Source: Devosiaceae bacterium (GTDB lineage: Bacteria > Pseudomonadota > Alphaproteobacteria > Rhizobiales > Devosiaceae). From it: a stretch of DNA of 8,319 nt. Below the pieces are notes generated by a model. It was not told where the DNA came from and made no database searches. It was given only the letters and a program-made list of their open reading frames with translations. Position numbers and translations under genes: made by a program. Of this stretch, positions 1 through 5,085 are shown one piece after another. Numbering within the stretch: position 1 is the first letter of the stretch; each line of letters starts with the position of its first letter. Location: the NCBI GenBank assembly GCA_021648585.1, contig JAKISM010000111.1:1-8319 (forward strand). The letters are read 5' to 3'.

Positions 1-334
1 GGTGAATTGGCGAGGTCGAAACAAAAGTATGAATGCGCCCACGCTTAGCAAATTTAATTGCCTCCCCTGCCCGATCAATATCAGCAGGAATAGCCCTAGC
101 CAAACCAGCAATAACGGCATTTTTTGAGCGTTTAGAAATCTCACTAACCGCCGCAAAATCACCATTTGACGCAATAGGAAAACCAGCCTCAATAATATCA
201 ACCCCCATATCATCAAGCGCCTCAGCAATTTGCAGTTTTTCCTCAAGCGTCATAGTAGCACCCGGAGATTGCTCACCATCACGCAATGTGGTGTCGAAAA
301 TATAGATTTTGTCTGTGTTGCTTTTGTTGACCAT
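1..334 (-). CDS. leuA: 2-isopropylmalate synthase, N-terminal part (runs off window)
   Basis: First committed step of leucine synthesis: condenses acetyl-CoA with 2-oxoisovalerate to 2-isopropylmalate in the cytosol. Only the first 111 codons are present; the gene continues beyond base 1. The visible protein has the DRE-TIM metallolyase start FDTTLRDGEQSPGATM (residues 13-28), where the Arg-Asp pair R18-D19 is the conserved catalytic/metal pair. It then has EAGFPIASNGDF (about 49-60) and HTFVSTSPIH (102-111), which fit LeuA better than homocitrate or citramalate synthases, although those relatives cannot be fully excluded from this fragment. The ATG at 334 is preceded by AGGA with a 7-nt spacing, a good ribosome site. 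A Leu-rich leader ORF with a terminator hairpin and a possible internal promoter lie upstream on the same strand, so expression is probably leucine-controlled. Confidence 0.93.
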   Translation of the reverse strand, partial: MVNKSNTDKIYIFDTTLRDGEQSPGATMTLEEKLQIAEALDDMGVDIIEAGFPIASNGDFAAVSEISKRSKNAVIAGLARAIPADIDRAGEAIKFAKRGRIHTFVSTSPIH

Positions 335-416
335 AGTCTTTTCCTGCTCTTTTTCTTGTCGCCGTTGGTCGCTTTGCTCCCGACACCCCCGCCGTTATTC
401 TTTTCACCATGAGGGA

Positions 417-430
417 TAGATAATTATCTA
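417..430. promoter_or_regulatory. 14-bp perfect palindrome, possible operator in leuA 5' region
   Basis: TAGATAATTATCTA is a perfect inverted repeat. It lies just downstream of a TATAAT hexamer read on the minus strand (444-439), about where the +1 region of a leuA-proximal promoter would fall. Such a position suits a dimeric repressor site. No regulator is encoded in the window, and AT-rich DNA can give such palindromes by chance, so the role is inference. Confidence 0.3.
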
Positions 431-438
431 CCTAAGTT

Positions 439-468
439 ATTATAGATTTTTGAAAAAATACCCTCTAA
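439..468 (-). promoter_or_regulatory. Possible leuA-proximal promoter
   Basis: On the minus strand a perfect -10 TATAAT (444-439) follows a weak -35 TTAGAG (468-463) with an 18-bp spacer. The -35 overlaps the 3' arm of the attenuator hairpin, so this promoter would start transcription after the attenuator and bypass it. The -10 match is strong and the -35 poor. It could be fortuitous in AT-rich sequence. Confidence 0.3.
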
Positions 469-504
469 CCACCCGCTCAAAAAAGAGCCGTCAATGACTA
501 GAGG
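453..504 (-). terminator. Rho-independent terminator / leucine attenuator hairpin upstream of leuA
   Basis: In minus-strand RNA, CCUCUA (504-499) pairs with UAGAGG (467-462). The stem continues through 498-495 with 468-471, including two G-U pairs. After a small bulge, GCUC (488-485) pairs with GAGC (478-475) around a six-U loop. The 3' arm is followed by GUA and six U (458-453). The stop codon of the Leu-rich leader ORF (493-491) lies inside this structure and its five-Leu run (520-506) ends just before the 5' arm, the layout of an amino-acid attenuator. A competing pairing is possible: CCCUCU (533-528) with AGAGGG (466-461). The opposite strand has no T-run, so the terminator works toward leuA only. 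Confidence 0.75.
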
Positions 505-616
505 CTAATAAAAGCAGGAGAGCAAGGAGAGGGAATAATAAAGCAAGCGCAACAAAGCGAGGCGAGATTTGCTCGCTCTTTACTTTGGCTTTAGCTCTAT
601 TTTGTCTTTTAATCAT
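491..616 (-). CDS. leuL: Leucine-rich leader peptide of leuA (putative attenuator peptide)
   Basis: A 41-codon ORF with ATG at 616 and TGA at 493-491, preceded by AGGA with an 8-nt spacing. The first 20 residues are basic and polar (MIKRQNRAKAKVKSEQISPR). The last part is FVALALLFPLLALLLLLASS followed by His, with ten Leu in about 14 residues, five of them consecutive (codons CTC CTG CTT TTA TTA at 520-506). The run ends immediately before the 5' arm of a U-tailed hairpin, and leuA follows about 157 nt after the stop. Ribosome stalling on the Leu codons during leucine shortage would cover the 5' arm and prevent termination; this mechanism is inferred. A hairpin GCGAG-ATTTG-CTCGC (562-576) lies within the ORF. 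The peptide also resembles a one-helix membrane protein (basic N-terminus, hydrophobic C-terminus), an alternative I consider less likely given the hairpin. Confidence 0.72.
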   Translation of the reverse strand: MIKRQNRAKAKVKSEQISPRFVALALLFPLLALLLLLASSH

Positions 617-673
617 CAACTCAATCCTGATGGCGTTCTTTGCCTAAAAACGCTTTTGCGTTATCGTAATTTC

Positions 674-702
674 ATCATGCTTGAAATTTTATTTTTTGGC
701 AA
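674..702 (-). promoter_or_regulatory. Candidate promoter of the leuA leader
   Basis: Minus-strand TTGCCA (702-697) and CATGAT (679-674) are separated by 17 bp and give a sigma70-like promoter about 50 nt before the leader-peptide ATG. Each hexamer has two mismatches to consensus. A small hairpin (AACGC-TTTT-GCGTT, 649-662) would lie at the start of the transcript. Only this placement and spacing support it. Confidence 0.3.
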
Positions 703-760
703 GGGGATTTTTGAAAAAGATTTTATTATTCTCAAAAACAAAACCAACTTAAACCTCCGC

Positions 761-930
761 CGTCATGCGGTTGCAAAACGGCATCCAGTAGCGTTATCAA
801 ACTATACCATAAACAAACGGTGTGTTGGTTGTTTCAGCAACCCGCTGCCCCAGCGCAACGAGAGAGAACAACGCTAGATTGTGCCTGTTTATAGGTATAA
901 TGGGTGCCGTTTTGCAACCGCATGACAACG
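761..930. repeat. Palindromic repeat element A, about 170 bp
   Basis: The 27-bp ends (761-787 and 901-927) are inverted copies with about 25 of 27 matches. Each end is itself a small hairpin of the form GTCAT-stem-ATCCA (stem ATGC.GTT-GCAA-AAC.GCAT in the left arm). The core also has inverted similarity: ATACCATAAACA on the left against TGTTTATAGGTAT on the right. Read on the minus strand, the core closely matches the core of the element at 4879-5023 (shared TTATACC, AAACAGG and TTTGATAACGC blocks), although the end hairpins differ. No protein-coding signal is convincing here. It is probably a non-autonomous repeat. Confidence 0.8.
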
Positions 931-970
931 CAGGATAAAAGCTGGCACAATAGCAAATCTGTTAGAAAAT

Positions 971-1074
971 TGCCTTTCCTTTATAGCAATCACAATGGAG
1001 AGCTAGAAGTTCAAGAGCGCTCCCTTATAGTTAAACCACCACGGGCTTCCTTGAAAGAAATAAGGAAAGGACAA
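971..1074. repeat. Imperfect inverted repeat, long loop
   Basis: TGCCTTTCCTTTAT (971-984) is nearly complementary to ATAAGGAAAGGACA (about 1060-1073), with roughly 75 bases between. Base composition looks like neighbouring intergenic DNA, and I see no gene in 931-1170. It may be a decayed palindromic element or chance. Confidence 0.35.
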
Positions 1075-1170
1075 GAAAAAAATATTACTTTATAGGTTTA
1101 TGCAAATGTGTTCAGATACATAGACTACGTTGATTGGAATATAAAGAATATTTGAATATTGGAGATTATT

Positions 1171-1677
1171 ATGGGAATAGGTATAAAGCTATTAGAAATA
1201 CTAGCAACGCCTTTGGCAATACTAATTCTAGGTTATTTTTTAAATAAGAGGTTAGATGATTCTAGGAGAATTTCCGAATAGAAAAAAGTTTGGGCTGACG
1301 ACTTTATAGAATGTTCTAATAACTATAGCTTAATCGCTAGCAAAATAGTTGTGAACATAGATATATTTGTGCAAATTAAAAATGAAAAGTTGAACGGATG
1401 GAAAGAAAAATCTGATGTTAAACATTCCGAAGTAACGTCATACATAAATCAAATAAAACTCTACGAATGGGAAATTAAGAAATATATCCAATTTGCATCA
1501 AAAAATGGAGAGGATTTGGGTAAAACATCGAGTCATCTTTTTGGACAATTAAAAGACTTTATAGCATATTGCAACAAGACCTCTGGTGCTCCGTTTAATT
1601 TAGAAGATATAAGAACTGCGCAATTTAATTATAATGAAGCAGCAAGAAAAGTGCATTCCGAACTTATGGGAACATAG
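1171..1677 (+). pseudogene. Small membrane-anchored protein gene interrupted by an in-frame TAG
   Basis: Read as one frame this is 168 codons before a TAG at 1675-1677, with a single internal TAG at 1279-1281 (codon 37). The ATG at 1171 has GGAG with a 6-nt spacing. Residues about 5-24 are hydrophobic (KLLEILATPLAILILGYFLN), a likely single N-terminal transmembrane segment, followed by the charged NKRLDDSRRISE. After the stop the same frame continues without frameshift as KKVWADDFIECSNNYSLIAS and a polar, probably helical domain to the end. A GTG at 1351 could restart translation of the last 108 residues. Here ridA and pccB also end in TAG, so TAG is an ordinary stop in this genome and recoding is unlikely. 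The gene is AT-rich, the only convincing plus-strand gene, and sits between palindromic repeats, which suggests an accessory locus. I do not recognise the family. Confidence 0.6.
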
Positions 1678-1705
1678 GAATTGCAATAGCTCTTTAGCGC
1701 AGTAT

Positions 1706-1823
1706 CGTCATTGCGAGAAGCGAAGCGGCGAAGCAATCCAGAAAACCTCAGTTTATATGATAAATTCTGGATTGCCACACCCCTCCCTTCGACAGGCTCA
1801 GGGTGAGGGGGTGCGCAATGACA
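1706..1823. repeat. Palindromic repeat element B with GTCATTGC ends
   Basis: The left arm 1706-1741 starts CGTCATTGCGAG and ends GCAATCCAG. The right arm 1767-1823 starts CTGGATTGCC and ends GCGCAATGACA. The outer ends are inverted copies, and each arm folds on its own through ATTGC/GCAAT. The right arm carries an extra inner hairpin built on CACCCCTCCCTTCGACAGG and its partner TCAGGGTGAGGGGGTG. The short core (about 1742-1766) is AT-rich. The element begins 29 bp after the plus-strand gene ends. Same architecture as elements A, C and D but with different stems. Confidence 0.75.
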
Positions 1824-1853
1824 AAAAGTAAAAATTAAATAACGGTCTATCTC

Positions 1854-2057
1854 TTCCCTCCCCCTTGCGGGGAGGGATTGAGGGTGGGGGTTCAAATAAT
1901 AAAAGAGAGTAGAGTAAAGAAATAAAAAGGGTAAGAGTTCAACCTATTATACAAAGAATAACACAAGTTAGTTTTCTAATTCTAGAGTTTTTTGTTTAGC
2001 CCCACCGCTCTTATCCATACCCCCACCCCTAGCCCCTCCCCGCAAGGGGGAGGGGAA
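1854..2057. repeat. GC-rich inverted-repeat element E, about 204 bp
   Basis: The left arm (1854-1890) and right arm (2020-2057) are inverted near-copies about 37 bp long. Each arm contains its own hairpin CTCCCC-CTTG-CGGGGAG or its reverse and a GGGTGGGGG or CCCCCACCC end. The arms contrast sharply with the AT-rich 129-bp core, in which I see no gene. A weaker inner inverted match is GGGTAAGAG (about 1929-1937) with CTCTTATCC (2008-2016). It lies downstream of both the epimerase (minus strand) and the TAG-interrupted gene (plus strand), between convergent ends. It lacks a T-run typical of intrinsic terminators. Confidence 0.75.
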
Positions 2058-2065
2058 TAAGAAGA

Positions 2066-2222
2066 CTAGTTTTTAGCTTTATCAACCAATGCCCCCTCAG
2101 CAATCACCAGCGTTGCCTTGCGCACGCCAGTATAAAGCCGTTGCGTCAGCACGCAAACATAAGAATTGTGGATTGCTGCCTTAGTTTTTCTCTTTATCAA
2201 CCAGCGCACCCTCACAATCCAC
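2066..2222 (-). repeat. Tandem imperfect duplication, 115-bp period
   Basis: The blocks 2066-2108 and 2181-2222 are similar direct copies; the first 23 bases match at 20 positions, including CTTTATCAACCA. Read on the minus strand both encode the same ending: EGALVDK-Ala-KN then TAG in the left copy, and EGALVDK-Glu-KN then TAA in the right copy. Several differences are synonymous (GGG/GGT, GCA/GCG, TTG/CTG). This looks like the duplicated 3' end of a coding sequence, with the rest lost. Confidence 0.5.
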
Positions 2223-2230
2223 GGCATCAT
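2066..2230 (-). CDS. Small hypothetical ORF after the epimerase (54 aa), doubtful
   Basis: It opens with ATG at 2230, 12 nt after the epimerase stop and in the same frame, and ends at TAG 2068-2066. The basic N-terminus is MPWIVRVRWLIKRKTK and the C-terminus ends GALVDKAKN. No Shine-Dalgarno is visible, and the ORF runs across both copies of a tandem duplication, reading the upstream copy out of its own frame. It is therefore probably a remnant and not an intact gene. Family not recognised. Confidence 0.2.
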   Translation of the reverse strand: MMPWIVRVRWLIKRKTKAAIHNSYVCVLTQRLYTGVRKATLVIAEGALVDKAKN

Positions 2231-2242
2231 ATCACGAAGTTT

Positions 2243-2650
2243 TTAATCTACTTCTTCTAATTCAATCAAAACACCATCAAAATCTTTGGGGTGAAGAAAA
2301 ACCACAGGTAATCCATGCGCACCAATTTTTGGTTTGCCATCACCAAGCACTCGTGCCCCTTTTGCTTTCAATAAAGCAATGGATTTTATAATATCCTCAA
2401 CCTCAAAGCAAATATGATGTGTTGCGCCATTTGGGTTTTTCTCTAAAAACCGCTCAATCGGTGAATTGTCCCCCAAAGGATAAAGCAATTCTATTTTTGA
2501 GTTTTCAAGTTCAACAAAAACCACAGATACACCATGCTCTGGTAAATCTTGAATAGGCGAAACATTTGCGCCCAAAACATCACGATATTTACTTATCGCT
2601 TTATCAAGATTAGGCACTGCGATAGCCACATGGTTGAGTTTACCAATCAT
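2243..2650 (-). CDS. mce: Methylmalonyl-CoA epimerase (VOC family)
   Basis: Interconverts (S)- and (R)-methylmalonyl-CoA, linking propionyl-CoA carboxylase to methylmalonyl-CoA mutase. The 135-aa length is normal for the family. It has two vicinal-oxygen-chelate modules: NHVAIAVPNLDKAISKYRDV near residues 6-25 and THHICFEVEDI near 77-87. Likely metal ligands are H7, E54 (KIELLYP), H79 and E130 (GVLIELEE). A glyoxalase is the main alternative in this fold, but the gene context and the HHICFEV and GVLIELEE motifs favour epimerase. Its ATG overlaps the mutase TGA as ATGA, so the two are translationally coupled. It is the last clear gene of the minus-strand run. Confidence 0.95.
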   Translation of the reverse strand: MIGKLNHVAIAVPNLDKAISKYRDVLGANVSPIQDLPEHGVSVVFVELENSKIELLYPLGDNSPIERFLEKNPNGATHHICFEVEDIIKSIALLKAKGARVLGDGKPKIGAHGLPVVFLHPKDFDGVLIELEEVD

Positions 2651-4791
2651 CTATTCACCAATCTTTTTTCAATGCGATTAAGCACCTTAAATGCTGCCTC
2701 TAATACATTTGTTCCCGGTCCAAAAATTTCAACCGCCCCCGCCTCATAAAGAAACTCATAATCATCAACAGGAATAACTCCACCAACTATTACTTGCACA
2801 TCTTTTAGATTTTTTTCTTTTAATAGCTTAATTAATTCAGGCACTAAAATCTTATGCCCAGCACTAAGGGAAGAAACACCAACCACATCAACCCCCATTT
2901 CTTTAACGTGATTTGCAACTTCATTTGCGCTTTCAAATAGTGCGCCAAAATGCACTAAAAAGCCCATATCAGCAAAAGCAGAAGCAATTATTTTTGCTCC
3001 TCTATCGTGCCCATCTTGCCCCATTTTCGCAATAAAAATAGATGGCTTTCGCCCCTTTTGCTTTTCAAATTCCCCAATGCGCTTTTCAAACGCAATATAT
3101 TCAGCATCATCTTTATATTGTTTGCCATAGACACCAGAAATCACCTCAGGTTTTGCGCTATAACGCCCAAAAATATCTTCCATAGCTTTTGATATTTCGC
3201 CCAATGTTGCCCGTGCGCTAGCCGCTATTATTGCCGCCTCAAGCAAATTGCCCTCATTCATTGCCGCACATTCTTTAATGGCTGCCAACGCCTCATCAAC
3301 TTGCGCTTGATTGCGATTTTTCTTAAGAGCTTTAAGCCTTAAAACCTGCTCTTTTAATATTTTTTCATTATCAATTTTTCTAGTTTCAAGCGCCTCCTCT
3401 TCCTCTAAACGAAAGCGATTAACCCCAACAATTACATCTTGCCCCCTATCAACTCGTGTCTGGCGCAATGTCGCAGCTTCCTCTATTGAGCGCTTTGGCC
3501 ACCCCTCACTAACCGCCTTAGTCATACCGCCAAAATCTTCTACCTTTTCAAGAATATCCTTAGCCTTATCAATTAGTTGCTTAGTTAGCGCCTCAATATA
3601 ATATGAGCCAGCAAGCGGATCAATAACATCGGCAACCCCCGTTTCGTGCTGCATTATTAATTGAGTATTACGAGCAATTCTGGCTGAAAAATCAGTCGGC
3701 AAAGCAATAGCTTCATCAAATGAATTTGTGTGCAGACTTTGCGTACCGCCAAGCACTGCTGACATCGCCTCAAACGCTGTTCTTACAATATTATTATATG
3801 GGTCTTGCTCGGTCAGCGAAACACCCGAAGTCTGGCAATGGGTTCTTAGCATTTTTGATTTTGGATTCTTTGCCCCTAAATCTTGCATAATATTTGCCCA
3901 CAAAAAACGAGCCGCTCGCAATTTGGCAATTTCAACAAAGAAATTCATACCAATACCAAAAAAGAAACTTAAACGAGGCGCAAAATCATCAATATCTAAA
4001 CCTCTTTTTTGCGCCATTTTTACATATTCCATACCATCGGCAAGCGTAAAAGCTAGCTCTTGCTCGGCGCTCGCTCCAGCTTCGTGCATGTGATAGCCAG
4101 AAATAGAAAGAGAATTAAATTTTGGCATATTCTCATTCGTATAGGCAATAATATCCCCAATAATTCGCATTGAAGGCTCGGGTGGATAAATATAGGTATT
4201 TCGAACCATATATTCTTTTAATATATCATTTTGAATTGTGCCAGATAGCTGAACTGAGTTAACCCCTTGCTCTTTTGCCGCAACAATAAACATCGCCAAT
4301 ATTGGAATAACCGCCCCGTTCATAGTCATAGAAACCGACATCTTATCAAGCGGGATTTTCTCGAATAAGATTTTCATATCCTCAACACTATCAATAGCAA
4401 CCCCAGCCTTACCCACATCACCCTTCACTCGCTCATGATCGCTATCATATCCACGATGAGTTGCTAAATCAAAAGCAATGGAAAGCCCTTTTGTTCCACC
4501 AGCAAGCAAGGATCTATAAAATTCATTACTTTCTTTTGCGCTAGAAAACCCAGCATATTGGCGAATTGTCCACGCCCGATTGGCGTACATGCTAGCTCTT
4601 ACCCCACGAGTATATGGCACATTTCCGGGCATATCAGATTTTATATTTTTGGGTAAATCTTTGGCAAAATAAATGGGTTTAACTTCTAAAGAACCATGTG
4701 TTTTTGTTAAATCCTCAAGCGATTTATTGCGCAATTCTTTAGCGGCAAGTTTTGACCATTTTTTATAGTTCGCTGGTTTTGTTTTTTTCAT
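2647..4791 (-). CDS. mcm: Methylmalonyl-CoA mutase, adenosylcobalamin-dependent
   Basis: Rearranges (R)-methylmalonyl-CoA to succinyl-CoA in the cytosol. At 714 aa it is a full-length catalytic chain carrying both domains. The TIM-barrel substrate domain comes first, with TIRQYAGFSSAKESNEFYR (75-93), FDLATHRGYDSD (107-118), YMVRNTYIYPPEPSMR (194-209) and SISGYHMHEAGA (229-240). By alignment with the Propionibacterium enzyme, Y79, R197, Y233 and H234 are the active-site residues. The C-terminal B12-binding domain (about 580-710) has GQDGHDRGAK with the base-off D593-x-H595-x-x-G598 motif, then SSLSAGH (640-646) and VIVGGVIP (667-674). Start chosen at 4791, with GGGAAG 9 nt upstream. The sequence in every motif looks intact. 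The separate small subunit of heterodimeric mutases and the MeaB GTPase chaperone are not in the window. It may be called scpA or mutB elsewhere. Confidence 0.97.
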   Translation of the reverse strand: MKKTKPANYKKWSKLAAKELRNKSLEDLTKTHGSLEVKPIYFAKDLPKNIKSDMPGNVPYTRGVRASMYANRAWTIRQYAGFSSAKESNEFYRSLLAGGTKGLSIAFDLATHRGYDSDHERVKGDVGKAGVAIDSVEDMKILFEKIPLDKMSVSMTMNGAVIPILAMFIVAAKEQGVNSVQLSGTIQNDILKEYMVRNTYIYPPEPSMRIIGDIIAYTNENMPKFNSLSISGYHMHEAGASAEQELAFTLADGMEYVKMAQKRGLDIDDFAPRLSFFFGIGMNFFVEIAKLRAARFLWANIMQDLGAKNPKSKMLRTHCQTSGVSLTEQDPYNNIVRTAFEAMSAVLGGTQSLHTNSFDEAIALPTDFSARIARNTQLIMQHETGVADVIDPLAGSYYIEALTKQLIDKAKDILEKVEDFGGMTKAVSEGWPKRSIEEAATLRQTRVDRGQDVIVGVNRFRLEEEEALETRKIDNEKILKEQVLRLKALKKNRNQAQVDEALAAIKECAAMNEGNLLEAAIIAASARATLGEISKAMEDIFGRYSAKPEVISGVYGKQYKDDAEYIAFEKRIGEFEKQKGRKPSIFIAKMGQDGHDRGAKIIASAFADMGFLVHFGALFESANEVANHVKEMGVDVVGVSSLSAGHKILVPELIKLLKEKNLKDVQVIVGGVIPVDDYEFLYEAGAVEIFGPGTNVLEAAFKVLNRIEKRLVNR

Positions 4792-4846
4792 TTCTTTTGC
4801 CTTCCCATACTATACCACATCATCAAACTGCACACTCTGCTATATT

Positions 4847-4880
4847 AAACACTCCGCCGCCTATACCAAACACTCCGCCG
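4847..4880. repeat. Two-copy direct repeat, 21-bp period
   Basis: AAACACTCCGCCG occurs at 4847-4859 and 4868-4880, directly abutting the left end of palindromic element C. It may be a partial duplication made during insertion or slippage. Short and of uncertain meaning. Confidence 0.4.
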
Positions 4881-5023
4881 TCATACCGACGAAAGTCGGT
4901 ATCCATTATACCATTAAACAGGAACAATTTTAGATTATATCTCTTTGCTAAAATCCCTAAGAAACCGCTATTTATGAAATAATTTGATAACGCAAATGGA
5001 TCCCGACTTTCGTCGGGATGACA
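4879..5023. repeat. Palindromic repeat element C between pccA and mcm
   Basis: The 27-bp ends (4879-4905, 4997-5023) are near-perfect inverted copies. Each is itself a hairpin (CCGAC-GAAA-GTCGG in the left arm, CCCGAC-TTT-CGTCGGG in the right). The 91-bp core shares TTATACC, AAACAGGAACAATTTTAG-like and TTTGATAACGC segments with element A, in the opposite orientation. It fills most of the 294-bp gap between pccA and mcm. When transcribed it would form large RNA hairpins between the two genes, without a U-tract that would make it an obvious terminator. Confidence 0.85.
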
Positions 5024-5085
5024 TCGAGTATATAATTTTACAAATAGCTCACAAATAAAAGAGGGAGAAAAACCAAATGACCTTA

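Noticed and set aside
33..305. Plus-strand ORF opposite leuA
   Set aside because: Shadow of the minus-strand leuA reading frame, which carries the clear FDTTLRDGEQSPG motif.
569..877. Plus-strand ORF of 102 codons across the leuA leader region and element A
   Set aside because: It lies antisense to the leader ORF and runs into a palindromic repeat. No ribosome site or recognisable domain.
761..930. CRISPR array or insertion sequence
   Set aside because: The repeats are paired inverted ends around a core, not regularly spaced direct repeats, and no transposase or cas gene is present.
904..1095. Plus-strand ORF of 63 codons starting in the right arm of element A
   Set aside because: It starts within a repeat arm, has no ribosome site, and its composition is like intergenic DNA.
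1279..1281. Amber recoding (TAG read as an amino acid) as a genome-wide code change
   Set aside because: ridA, pccB and this gene itself end in TAG at sensible positions, so TAG works as a normal stop here.
1629..1895. Minus-strand ORF of 88 codons over elements B and E
   Set aside because: Its translation is made of repeat arms (for example HPQSLPARG and PHPEPVEG), a common source of false genes.
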